Shown here piece by piece: positions 1-6,134 of a DNA stretch of 7,171 bases. Below the pieces are notes generated by a model. It made no database searches and was not told the DNA's origin. It saw only the letters and a list, made by a program, of their open reading frames with translations. The DNA lies in NCBI GenBank assembly GCA_946479125.1, contig CAMLET010000159.1, positions 1-7,171 of the forward strand, given 5' to 3'. The stretch's first letter is position 1. Each line of letters starts with the position of its first letter. Source of the DNA: an uncultured Flavobacteriales bacterium. GTDB lineage: Bacteria > Bacteroidota > Bacteroidia > Flavobacteriales > Crocinitomicaceae. The position numbers and the translations under genes were made by a program.

Positions 1-163
1 TTTACAAAACTGAGTGAAATAATTGACTTATCAAATATTTCTACCAAGATAGTAAGTTAAATAAAAGGTTGGAATAAAAATTAAAAAATATCCATTCATG
101 CGCATATTGTTCATTATTTAAGAATAAACCCTATATTGTTTTGAAAATAACACACTTCTTTAT

Positions 164-952
164 ATGAAAAAGGTCTTACTTTTTTTACTTACGTTTATTG
201 CATGCACTTTAGATTTATCAGCAAGTCCAACTCTTCAAATATCCTGGAAATTTATCAATGTTGTTGACGGTTATGACCATCTCAATAAAATTGAAGTTTA
301 CATTGATGGGAGCCTCGTTTCAACAAGTGAATCTGTTCACGAGTCACAATTGTCGACGCATACGGTTGACGTTACCAAAGGTAAACATGAGGTTGTGATT
401 CGTAATTACGCTTATTACAATGAAAATTGGGAAGAACATTTGACTTCAAAAGGATATTCTCTTGACGCCAATTTTGATGAAGTAAGAACCCTGAAAAAGA
501 AAAATTATCTGACACTTGTTTGGGATATTGATAAAACGGGTCCTGAGGCATTGAATTATGCGTGGACTAAACCAACAGCAAAATTGTTGATGAACCCGGA
601 ACAAAGTAAAACAGGAACAGCACTATCCGTGAAATGGAAATTCGACAATGTGAATGAAGGATATGATCACGATATTAGATTGGTGGTTTACACCGATGGA
701 AAACGTTACCATGTTTCTAACATCGCTAAAAGCTCAGTCGGAAATGAATTCAAAGTGACACTTCCGAAAGAAACTAAGGATTTGAAAATTTCTGCTGAAT
801 CTTTCTATGAAGGAACATGGGAAGAACATTCCGTTTTGAATTCTTATTCGATGGATGCGGTAGTGGAAAAAACAGGTCCTTTTCCGTCAAAAGTTTCGTT
901 GGACGTGAAATTTGATATAAAATCTGAATCAGTTAATCCGGTTTGGAAGTAA
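164..952 (+). CDS. Secreted two-module protein of unknown function
   Basis: The 262-residue product is not a family I recognise. Residues 1-20 look like a signal peptide: KK, then a hydrophobic run VLLFLLTFIA, then a likely signal peptidase I site near SA/SP. Cys14 follows FIA, a poor lipobox, so a lipoprotein is possible but less likely. The mature part is two copies of one module, at about residues 24-124 and 154-254. They align without gaps at an offset of exactly 130 residues, with about 32 of 101 positions identical by my count. Shared landmarks are WKFxNV (28/158), GYDH (36/166), VYxDG (45/175), WEEH (89/219), YSxDA (98/228) and DI (121/251). Alternating polar and hydrophobic residues suggest beta-sandwich domains acting in the periplasm or outside the cell. 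ATG 164 is chosen because it gives the signal peptide directly. No good ribosome binding site is visible. truA starts 9 bases downstream. Confidence 0.85.
   Translation: MKKVLLFLLTFIACTLDLSASPTLQISWKFINVVDGYDHLNKIEVYIDGSLVSTSESVHESQLSTHTVDVTKGKHEVVIRNYAYYNENWEEHLTSKGYSLDANFDEVRTLKKKNYLTLVWDIDKTGPEALNYAWTKPTAKLLMNPEQSKTGTALSVKWKFDNVNEGYDHDIRLVVYTDGKRYHVSNIAKSSVGNEFKVTLPKETKDLKISAESFYEGTWEEHSVLNSYSMDAVVEKTGPFPSKVSLDVKFDIKSESVNPVWK
233..925 (+). repeat. Internal duplication, 390-bp period, within the secreted protein gene
   Basis: Codons 24-124 (233-535) and codons 154-254 (623-925) encode the same module with a constant offset of 130 codons. The similarity is clear in protein but weak in DNA, which suggests an old duplication rather than a recent tandem expansion. 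The spacer (codons 125-153) is unrelated to the modules apart from a KTGP tetrapeptide at residues 124-127, which recurs out of register at 236-239. Confidence 0.8.
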
Positions 953-957
953 CTTTG
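950..957 (+). promoter_or_regulatory. Bacteroidota -7 promoter element (TAACTTTG) for truA
   Basis: TAACTTTG matches the Bacteroidota -7 consensus TAnnTTTG exactly. Its first three bases are the TAA stop codon of the upstream secreted-protein gene. Only CGCT separates it from the truA ATG at 962, so a transcript starting here would have almost no 5' leader. I do not see a convincing TTG -33 element at the usual spacing, so activity is inferred from the -7 match and its repetition before rsgA. Confidence 0.55.
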
Positions 958-961
958 CGCT

Positions 962-1714
962 ATGCGCTATGCAATAGAACTTTCATATAGAGGTACCAAT
1001 TACAACGGTTGGCAAATTCAGCCAAATGCACCTTCGGTCCAGGAGGAAATTGAACGTCGGTTAACACAGTTGTTTGGTAATACACCAATTTCAGTTGTCG
1101 GTTGTGGTAGAACGGATACCGGAGTTCATGCTTCTTATTATGTTTTGCATTTCGATTCAGACAAAGCTCAAGATTGTGAAGAGTTGAAATACAAATTGAA
1201 CAAGATGCTTCCTGACGACATTGCTCTTTTTTCCGTTCAATTGGTATCAGAAGAATTTCATGCGCGCTTTTCGGCTACTTCCAGAACGTATCATTATTTC
1301 ATTCATAAAGAGAAAGATGCATTTATAACGAATAGCCTTCTTTTGAGTCGAGATATTGATCTGGAGGCGATGAATAAAGCTGCTCAGATTTTGATCGGAA
1401 AGCAGGATTTTACTTCTTTATCGAAGCTTCATACGGATGTGAAGACCAATATTTGCGATTTGACTTCAGCAAAATGGCTGGAGAATGAAAACGGAATTTA
1501 TTTTGAAATTTCTGCCAATCGATTTTTGAGAAATATGGTTCGTGCAACGGTTGGAACGTTGTTGGAAGTTGGATATGGTGTTCTACAACCAGATGATATT
1601 CGAACGATATTAGATGCTAAAGATAGAGGTGAAGCTAAATTGTCTGTCCCGGCTCACGCTTTGTTTCTAAGCGATGTGGTGTATCCTGCTGAATTGTTTT
1701 CTCGCTTAAAATAA
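962..1714 (+). CDS. truA: tRNA pseudouridine(38-40) synthase TruA
   Basis: This cytoplasmic enzyme converts uridines at positions 38, 39 and 40 of the tRNA anticodon arm to pseudouridine, which stabilises the anticodon stem and helps reading-frame maintenance. The 250-residue length is normal for the family. The N-terminal strand YAIELSYRGTNYNGWQ (residues 3-18) is typical. The catalytic motif GCGRTDTGVHA is at residues 47-57, with Asp52 the catalytic aspartate. SRTYHYFIH follows near residue 107, and the C-terminal substrate-binding segment contains NRFLRNMVRATVGTLLEVG. The start at 962 matches the usual TruA N-terminus, which begins just before the first beta strand. No Shine-Dalgarno fits in the 9-base gap after the upstream gene; the -7 element right before the ATG suggests leaderless translation. 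The gene ends at a hairpin terminator shared with convergent tyrS. Confidence 0.96.
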   Translation: MRYAIELSYRGTNYNGWQIQPNAPSVQEEIERRLTQLFGNTPISVVGCGRTDTGVHASYYVLHFDSDKAQDCEELKYKLNKMLPDDIALFSVQLVSEEFHARFSATSRTYHYFIHKEKDAFITNSLLLSRDIDLEAMNKAAQILIGKQDFTSLSKLHTDVKTNICDLTSAKWLENENGIYFEISANRFLRNMVRATVGTLLEVGYGVLQPDDIRTILDAKDRGEAKLSVPAHALFLSDVVYPAELFSRLK

Positions 1715-1717
1715 AAA

Positions 1718-1736
1718 TGGCCGATTAAATCGGCCA
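1718..1736. terminator. Hairpin terminator between truA and tyrS, probably bidirectional
   Basis: TGGCCGAT and ATCGGCCA form a perfect 8-bp stem around a TAA loop, starting 4 bases after the truA stop. Read on the minus strand, the hairpin is followed by ATTTTTATTTT, a good U-tract for terminating tyrS. Read on the plus strand it is followed by AAAATATTTT, a weaker tail. The site is therefore best placed to stop tyrS transcription and may also stop truA. Confidence 0.75.
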
Positions 1737-1760
1737 AAATATTTTCGTCGTATGGTTATC

Positions 1761-1788
1761 GTTGGGATGAATTGCAATTCATCCCTAC
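1761..1788. repeat. 28-bp palindrome (REP-like element) overlapping the tyrS stop codon
   Basis: GGGATGAATTG at 1764-1774 is followed directly by its reverse complement at 1775-1785, a perfect 22-bp palindrome with no spacer. It extends to 28 bp as GTTGGG...CCCTAC with a single mismatched pair (1763/1786). The minus-strand edge reads GTAGGG, and its TAG is the tyrS stop codon. No U-tract follows directly on either strand, and a separate terminator lies beyond it, so it is unlikely to be a simple terminator. Its form resembles dispersed palindromic repeats with GTAGGG/CCCTAC ends that I recall from bacterial genomes; membership in such a family is inference. Confidence 0.6.
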
Positions 1789-3065
1789 TCAACAACAACT
1801 ATATAATTGTTTTTCTTTCCTTTTCCAAGGAGAATGAATTTGTCGTTGATAAGATTACTCGAATCAACCGTTGTTCCTTCTACTACCTTTTCTTTATTCA
1901 GTGAGATCGCATTTGCTTTCAGTTCGCGTTTTGCTTCACCATTTGAAGATAAAAAGTTGGTTCTTGATCCTAAAAGTTCTACAATGCTAACTCCGGCATT
2001 GATTTCATCTCTTGTAATTGTTGCCATTGGAACACCTTCAAAAACGCTTAGGAATGTTTCGTTTGACAATTTTCTAAGATCTTCAGAAGTTGATTTTCCA
2101 AATAGAATGTTTGAAGCGGCAATTGCCATCTCCAAAGCTTCCTCACCATGAACACGAACCGTGATTTCTTCCGCTACTGCTTTTTGAAGAATACGTAGGT
2201 GCGGAGCTTGGTTGTGTTCAGCCTCAATTGCTTCAATTTCTTCTTTCGTTTTCAAGGTGAAAATACGAATGTAGTTCGGAGCATCATTATCTGCTGCGTT
2301 TAACCAAAACTGGTAAAATTGGTAAGGAGAAGTTCTCTCTGGATCTAACCAAACGCTTCCACCTTCTGTTTTTCCGAATTTCGTTCCATCCGCTTTTCTG
2401 ATCAAAGGAGTTGTAACCGCGTAAGCTTCACCACCCGATTTTCTACGAATCAATTCTGTTCCGGTAACAATATTTCCCCACTGATCTGAACCACCCATTT
2501 GTACAATGCAATTGTGGTTTTTATTCAAATGGTAGAAATCGTATCCCTGTACTAATTGGTAGCTGAATTCCGTGAAACTCATCCCTGTTTCCAAACGTGA
2601 TTTCACCGAGTCTTTCGACATCATGTAATTTACTGTAATGTGCTTTCCAACATCGCGAATAAAATCAAGGAACGAGAATTCCTTAAACCAATCGTAATTG
2701 TTTACCATTACAGCTCCATTCGGAGCATCGCTAAAATCCAAAAACTTCGACAATTGATTCTCCACACATTTTACGTTGTGATTTAATGTCTCAGCATCCA
2801 ATAAATTGCGCTCTGCAGATTTTCCTGAAGGATCACCAACCATTCCTGTTGCTCCGCCGACTAAAGCATAAGGTTTATGTCCGGCGCGTTGAAAATGTAC
2901 AAGTGTCATGATTTGAACTAAATGTCCAACATGAAGTGAGTCTGCAGTTGGGTCAAACCCAATATAACCACCCGAAACTGCTTTATTCAAAGCTTCTTCT
3001 GTTCCTGGCATAATATCGTGGATCATTCCTCTCCAACGCAATTCTTCGATAACGTTCTTGTGCAT
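1785..3065 (-). CDS. tyrS: Tyrosyl-tRNA synthetase (TyrRS)
   Basis: This class I aminoacyl-tRNA synthetase charges tRNA-Tyr with tyrosine in the cytoplasm. From the chosen start it has 426 residues, normal for bacterial TyrRS. The HIGH signature is HVGH at residues 45-48, preceded by [22 protein letters not shown] is at 70-82, the tyrosine pocket YQLVQGYD at 169-176, GGSDQWGN at 191-198, and the KMSKS-type loop is KFGKT at 229-233. The last ~65 residues fit an S4-like RNA-binding domain ending [15 protein letters not shown]. The reading frame stays open 35 codons upstream to 3170, but those residues do not resemble a TyrRS N-terminus and the likely promoter lies inside them. [17 protein letters not shown] is the expected family start. 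The stop codon falls in the edge of a palindromic repeat, so the final residue or residues may differ from relatives. No T-box leader is visible. Confidence 0.96.
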   Translation of the reverse strand: MHKNVIEELRWRGMIHDIMPGTEEALNKAVSGGYIGFDPTADSLHVGHLVQIMTLVHFQRAGHKPYALVGGATGMVGDPSGKSAERNLLDAETLNHNVKCVENQLSKFLDFSDAPNGAVMVNNYDWFKEFSFLDFIRDVGKHITVNYMMSKDSVKSRLETGMSFTEFSYQLVQGYDFYHLNKNHNCIVQMGGSDQWGNIVTGTELIRRKSGGEAYAVTTPLIRKADGTKFGKTEGGSVWLDPERTSPYQFYQFWLNAADNDAPNYIRIFTLKTKEEIEAIEAEHNQAPHLRILQKAVAEEITVRVHGEEALEMAIAASNILFGKSTSEDLRKLSNETFLSVFEGVPMATITRDEINAGVSIVELLGSRTNFLSSNGEAKRELKANAISLNKEKVVEGTTVDSSNLINDKFILLGKGKKNNYIVVVE

Positions 3066-3084
3066 TTTATTGATTTTTTGTGAA

Positions 3085-3090
3085 CCTCCT
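3085..3090 (-). promoter_or_regulatory. AGGAGG in the tyrS leader, unusually far from the start
   Basis: A perfect AGGAGG lies in the short tyrS leader but ends 19 bases before the ATG, well beyond the usual 5-9 base spacing. No in-frame ATG, GTG or TTG lies at a better distance. Bacteroidota rarely depend on Shine-Dalgarno pairing, so this may be chance. Confidence 0.3.
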
Positions 3091-3105
3091 TTTTGGAAGA
3101 CGGTG

Positions 3106-3113
3106 CAAAAATA
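3106..3113 (-). promoter_or_regulatory. Bacteroidota -7 promoter element (TATTTTTG) for tyrS
   Basis: On the minus strand TATTTTTG fits TAnnTTTG exactly. Transcription would begin roughly 5 bases downstream, giving a leader of about 35 bases before the tyrS ATG. This supports the start at 3065 over the longer reading frame. I found no clear -33 TTG at the expected distance. Confidence 0.55.
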
Positions 3114-3146
3114 GCTTTTTAGGCTGTAATCAGTCTGTTGAAGTGT

Positions 3147-3154
3147 GAATTTTG
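3147..3154 (+). promoter_or_regulatory. Possible weak -7 element (GAATTTTG) for the queuosine transporter gene
   Basis: GAATTTTG differs from TAnnTTTG only at the first base and sits 14 bases before the ATG at 3169. If used, transcription would start at about 3158-3162, which would exclude the upstream GTG at 3145 as a start codon. No -33 element is obvious. Confidence 0.25.
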
Positions 3155-3168
3155 ATTTACTTTTAACC

Positions 3169-3858
3169 ATGCTTCAAACTCGAAAAGAAATTGCCTTCAT
3201 GGTAATGGCTGGAATTTTCATCACCAGCGCTATTGTTGCCGAATTGATTTCCTGCAAACTGGTTTATATGGGACCTTATTTGCCTTCAATTATTGCTGGA
3301 ATTGTTCCCTGGCCAGTGGTGTTTTTACTCACAGATGTAATGAACGAGTATTTCGGAAAACAAGCCGTACGTCGTTTAAGTTGGATTACAGCTGGATTGA
3401 TCGCTTTCTGTTTTATTCTTGTTTTATTGTCTGTTTATCTGCCAACGGACAAAGAATCTCCACTTTCTGATGCGGAATTTAGAAAAGCATTCCAAGGACC
3501 TCTTTTCATTATGGTGGGAAGTATTACGGCTTTTATTGTTTCACAAATGTTGGATGTCCGTCTTTTTCATTTCTTTAATCGAAGAACAAAAGGGAAGATG
3601 ATTTGGCTAAGAAGTACAGGTTCTACTGTTGTTTCACAGTTAGCAGACTCTTACATTGTTGCTTTCATCGGACTTTATCTTTCGGGTTTCATGACTTTTG
3701 AGGTTGCTATGAACAAGGCGATTACAGGCTATCTGACTAAAATGGTATTTGCTGGAGCATTGACGCCATTTGTATATTTAATGCATTATTTAGCGCGAAA
3801 AATTCTTGGTGAAAAGCCAAAAATTGAAGAAGAAACCAGAGAAGAACTGTTGAATTAA
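3169..3858 (+). CDS. yhhQ: Queuosine precursor transporter, YhhQ/Vut_1 family
   Basis: This inner-membrane protein of 229 residues belongs to the YhhQ (DUF165, Vut_1) family. Known members import the queuosine precursors preQ0 or preQ1 for modification of position 34 in tRNAs for Tyr, His, Asn and Asp. About six hydrophobic helices are visible, near residues 8-30, 38-56, 68-91, 110-130, 152-174 and 190-210. The family hallmark [10 protein letters not shown] is at 55-64. Conserved acidic positions follow in the membrane segments (Asp129 in SQMLD, Asp160 in SQLAD), with RSTGS at 148-152. A GTG at 3145 would add eight residues (MNFDLLLT), but ATG 3169 gives the compact start usual for the family. 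It is divergent from tyrS, whose tRNA substrate carries queuosine. Its stop overlaps the convergent gene by four bases. The exact substrate is inferred from the family. Confidence 0.9.
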   Translation: MLQTRKEIAFMVMAGIFITSAIVAELISCKLVYMGPYLPSIIAGIVPWPVVFLLTDVMNEYFGKQAVRRLSWITAGLIAFCFILVLLSVYLPTDKESPLSDAEFRKAFQGPLFIMVGSITAFIVSQMLDVRLFHFFNRRTKGKMIWLRSTGSTVVSQLADSYIVAFIGLYLSGFMTFEVAMNKAITGYLTKMVFAGALTPFVYLMHYLARKILGEKPKIEEETREELLN

Positions 3859-4763
3859 CGCCACGAGTTTTGAGTCTTTGCTTCCTCGTTCAGGAGAACC
3901 AACGTTAATTGGTCTTCGGTACATGAAAGGATAGAAAATGTATATTGAACATTCTCGTTTTTCATAATGAATATGCTGGTTCCCGGAAATACGGAGCAAA
4001 TACACTTATAACCTTTTATGTAAATACCATCGATTATTCCTTGCGTAGGACTTGTCGAACTCTTTCCTTCAGTAGAACTGGTATAATATGATTGATCTAT
4101 TTCACCTATTAGTGATCCATCTTTAAATTCAAAGAAAAATTGAATTCCGTTAGTGAATTGTTCTTTACAGGAACTCTTAAATAAGGTTATCGTATCCTTA
4201 AGCTGTAATTTTTTATCCGCAATTTTTGAGTAATCTAGTCGTCCTTGTTGCCAAGCTCCGAGTAATTTTTGTTCAAGATGAACAGAATCAACAAACGGTT
4301 TGTAGATAGAGCAGCTTTCAATGCCGACTTCACCATAGCTTTTTGATTGCAATGATTCAATAAGACGAAGATCCTTTCCGTTGTATTTGATGGTGAACTT
4401 CGCAATATCAAGTCTGTTCTTTTTGTTCTCTAAATAAGTTACAATTTCGGAGCCATGGTAGGGATGGTGACTCAAAAGTTCATATTTATAACTATCTGGT
4501 TTTCTTTGGTAAAACCGTTCTGGAGGCGAAAAGAAAATGATTGAATCCTTTGAAATAAGGATGTGACGAGACTTTATTACTGGTTTATAAGGATCTGAGC
4601 TATTTGTTTCCTGGTCCGAATAATAAGTGACGCCAGATAAATACCAATCACCATAAAAGTCTTTGCGCATCGTGTCGATTATAGGTGCCGGACCATTTAT
4701 TTCACCTTGACAAGGAGAAAAGAGACTGATCGATAGAAAAAGTGAGCTTAGATAGATTTTCAT
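3855..4763 (-). CDS. Exported protein of unknown function, possibly lipocalin-like
   Basis: The 302-residue product is not recognised. The start at 4763 is chosen because it begins a signal peptide, MKIYLSSLFLSISLFSP, ending near CQG/E; the frame is open 27 codons further upstream, but those residues are basic and polar and overlap the preceding gene. Cys18 is preceded by Pro, which argues against a lipoprotein. Two Gly-x-Trp motifs at matching contexts, FYGDWYLSG (36-44) and LLGAWQQG (167-174), suggest two lipocalin-like beta-barrel halves, each followed by alternating hydrophobic strands (for example IQFFFEFKDGSLIGEI). This is tentative. Four further cysteines occur (151 and three in the C-terminal half), so disulfides are possible. 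It lies 37 bases downstream of a small membrane protein gene on the same strand, and a weak TAGCTTTA element at 4779-4786 may give it its own promoter. Confidence 0.75.
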   Translation of the reverse strand: MKIYLSSLFLSISLFSPCQGEINGPAPIIDTMRKDFYGDWYLSGVTYYSDQETNSSDPYKPVIKSRHILISKDSIIFFSPPERFYQRKPDSYKYELLSHHPYHGSEIVTYLENKKNRLDIAKFTIKYNGKDLRLIESLQSKSYGEVGIESCSIYKPFVDSVHLEQKLLGAWQQGRLDYSKIADKKLQLKDTITLFKSSCKEQFTNGIQFFFEFKDGSLIGEIDQSYYTSSTEGKSSTSPTQGIIDGIYIKGYKCICSVFPGTSIFIMKNENVQYTFSILSCTEDQLTLVLLNEEAKTQNSWR

Positions 4764-4800
4764 ACGATTCGAAAACCTTAAAGCTATCAAAATGTTACAG

Positions 4801-5040
4801 TTATTCTTTTGTTGAAGATTTTTTCTTGCCCAGAATGCGATCAATGAACTTGCGTTGCTGTTCCTTTTCTTCCAAAGCCAGTCGCTTGTCTCTTTGGTAC
4901 GAAATGATTACTCTGATGATGATGTAAAGAACGACGATTGCAGCAGCGGAAAGGACTATTGCTGTCAGTTTGGTTGATAACGTATTCGTCTGGTGTACAT
5001 GAAGGAATTCCGTACCGCCACCAGTATAAAGCAAAATCAT
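4801..5040 (-). CDS. Small single-span membrane protein of unknown function, downstream of gldA
   Basis: This encodes 79 residues. A short N-terminal region (1-23) is followed by one strong transmembrane helix at about 25-46 (LTAIVLSAAAIVVLYIIIRVII). After it comes a highly charged, probably helical cytoplasmic tail (47-79: SYQRDKRLALEEKEQQRKFIDRILGKKK...). The positive charge right after the helix predicts the N-terminus outside and the tail in the cytoplasm. Its ATG is 8 bases after the gldA stop, so co-transcription and possibly translational coupling with gldA are likely. The coherent membrane topology and tight spacing make it a credible gene despite its size. It is not GldF or GldG, the known membrane partners of GldA, which are far larger. 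I do not recognise its family. Confidence 0.75.
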   Translation of the reverse strand: MILLYTGGGTEFLHVHQTNTLSTKLTAIVLSAAAIVVLYIIIRVIISYQRDKRLALEEKEQQRKFIDRILGKKKSSTKE

Positions 5041-5048
5041 TTTCAGCC

Positions 5049-5951
5049 TTATTTTGTCAACGATTTGAAGACTTCTTCCAGTGATTTTTCTTCCGTTCTC
5101 AATGTCAACACCAACAAGTTGTTTGCCTGAGCGAATTGTGCAACTGTTTTACGAAGATCGTCAGCAGCTTCACTTTCAATTAAGAATGAGTTTTCGCCAA
5201 CATTTTCAACCTTGGTAACACCAGTAATCTTGTTCAACAATGCTTTCGATACGTTTCCTTCGAATTCTGCGTAAACCACCTGTAAATCACTTGAAACCTG
5301 AAGGTTCGAAGCCAGGTTGTCAGCAACCAGGTTTCCTCTTCGGATGATGATTACTCTATCGCAAATTGCTTCCACTTCCTGAAGAATGTGAGTAGAGAGC
5401 ATTACTGTTTTCTCTTTTCCGATACGTTTGATCAATTCACGAATTTCGACCAATTGATTCGGGTCAAGACCAGAAGTTGGTTCATCCAAAATCAATACAT
5501 CCGGATTGTGAATGATTGCCTGAGCCAATCCAACACGCTGACGATATCCTTTCGAAAGCATCCCAATTTTCTTGTTCTGCTCAATTTCCAATCCAACCAA
5601 ACTGATCATTTCCTGAACGCGTTCGCGAACATTTTTCAACTTGTAGATTTTCGCCACAAACTCCAAATATTCCTTCACATACATGTCCAGGTAAAGTGGA
5701 TTGTTCTCTGGCAAGTACCCAATGTGCTTTCTCGTTTCAATAGAATCCAAAGAAACTTCTTTACCACAAACTTTGATCGTTCCCTCAGATGCCGGAATAA
5801 AACCTGTAATCATTTTCATGGTTGTAGATTTTCCAGCTCCGTTTGGCCCCAAGAAACCAACAATTTCACCTTTTCCAATAGAAAACGTAATATCGTTTAC
5901 CGCTGCTTGTTCACCGTAAAACTTTGAAAGATTTGTGACTTCGATTGACAT
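5049..5951 (-). CDS. gldA: Gliding motility-associated ABC transporter ATP-binding protein GldA
   Basis: The 300-residue product is the ATPase of an ABC transporter and closely resembles GldA of Flavobacterium as I remember it, from the N-terminus MSIEVTNLSKFYG onward. Walker A GPNGAGKS is at 35-42. The segment IGYLPENNPLYLD (77-89) has Glu82 in place of the Q-loop glutamine, as in the GldA/drug-exporter ATPase type. The signature LSKGYRQRVGLA is at 132-143, Walker B LILDEP at 153-158, and the switch histidine is His188 in LSTH. The C-terminal ~85 residues form the accessory domain ending RTEEKSLEEVFKSLTK. In flavobacteria GldA works with the membrane proteins GldF and GldG, which are absent here; gldA is also separate from gldFG in Flavobacterium johnsoniae. 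The exported substrate is unknown. A general ABC exporter ATPase is the alternative reading. Confidence 0.88.
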   Translation of the reverse strand: MSIEVTNLSKFYGEQAAVNDITFSIGKGEIVGFLGPNGAGKSTTMKMITGFIPASEGTIKVCGKEVSLDSIETRKHIGYLPENNPLYLDMYVKEYLEFVAKIYKLKNVRERVQEMISLVGLEIEQNKKIGMLSKGYRQRVGLAQAIIHNPDVLILDEPTSGLDPNQLVEIRELIKRIGKEKTVMLSTHILQEVEAICDRVIIIRRGNLVADNLASNLQVSSDLQVVYAEFEGNVSKALLNKITGVTKVENVGENSFLIESEAADDLRKTVAQFAQANNLLVLTLRTEEKSLEEVFKSLTK

Positions 5952-5968
5952 TTTAACTTCTTTGGCTA

Positions 5969-5976
5969 CGAAGATA
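5969..5976 (-). promoter_or_regulatory. Probable -7 element (TATCTTCG) for gldA
   Basis: On the minus strand TATCTTCG matches TAnnTTTG with one mismatch (C for T at position 7). It is 17 bases upstream of the gldA ATG, which would give a leader of about 10-13 bases. No -33 TTG is seen. It would drive gldA and probably the two genes after it. Confidence 0.35.
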
Positions 5977-6015
5977 ACGAATGAGGATGAATAATGGTTA
6001 GAAAGAGAATGAATT

Positions 6016-6134
6016 GAAAATTGAAAATGTAGAATTTAAAAGAGCCTACATTTATGTTTCAATTTGAATGATTTGAAGAATCACAAACTTTTCAATTAAC
6101 CAAGAACTCTCATCATTTTACATTTTCAATTTTC
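6016..6134. repeat. Spaced inverted repeat with a competing inner hairpin, between gldA and rsgA
   Basis: GAAAATTGAAAATGTA at 6016-6031 recurs as its exact reverse complement at 6119-6134 (16 bp, 87 bases apart). Outside each arm the heptamer GAGAATG/CATTCTC also recurs (6005-6011 and 6135-6141), with different spacing. The left arm can instead pair with 6046-6063: ATGTAG with CTACAT and ATTGAAA with TTTCAAT around a 5-base bulge. All units are variants of the A/T-rich word GAAAATTG. The right arm ends 16 bases before the rsgA -7 element. Confidence 0.55.

Noticed and set aside
134..143. Promoter-like TATTGTTTTG before the first gene
   Set aside because: The spacing between TA and TTTG is wrong for TAnnTTTG, and the AT-rich context makes such near-matches common. 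No firm promoter call was made for 1-163.
956..972. TGCGCTA repeated twice across the truA start, with a second ATG at 969
   Set aside because: The second ATG is out of frame and meets a stop after one further codon. The 7-base duplication is short enough to be chance.
3145..3168. GTG start adding eight residues to the queuosine transporter
   Set aside because: The only candidate -7 element (3147-3154) overlaps it, and ATG 3169 gives a normal family start. It cannot be fully excluded.
3114..3168. preQ1 riboswitch upstream of the queuosine-precursor transporter, or a T-box upstream of tyrS
   Set aside because: The leaders are too short, and I see neither a preQ1 aptamer pseudoknot pattern nor T-box elements.
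3066..3170. 35-codon N-terminal extension of tyrS up to an ATG at 3170
   Set aside because: The added residues do not look like TyrRS, they contain the likely tyrS -7 element, and they would overlap the divergent transporter gene's start. The short form matches the usual TyrRS N-terminus and length.
4764..4844. 27-residue upstream extension of the exported protein
   Set aside because: It would bury the signal peptide internally and overlap the small membrane protein gene; the start at 4763 is cleaner.
5388..5927. Long open frame antisense to gldA, and similar antisense frames inside tyrS (1807-2151) and rsgA (6189-6487)
   Set aside because: They lie fully inside strongly supported genes, show no domain or signal, and have compositions typical of antisense shadows.
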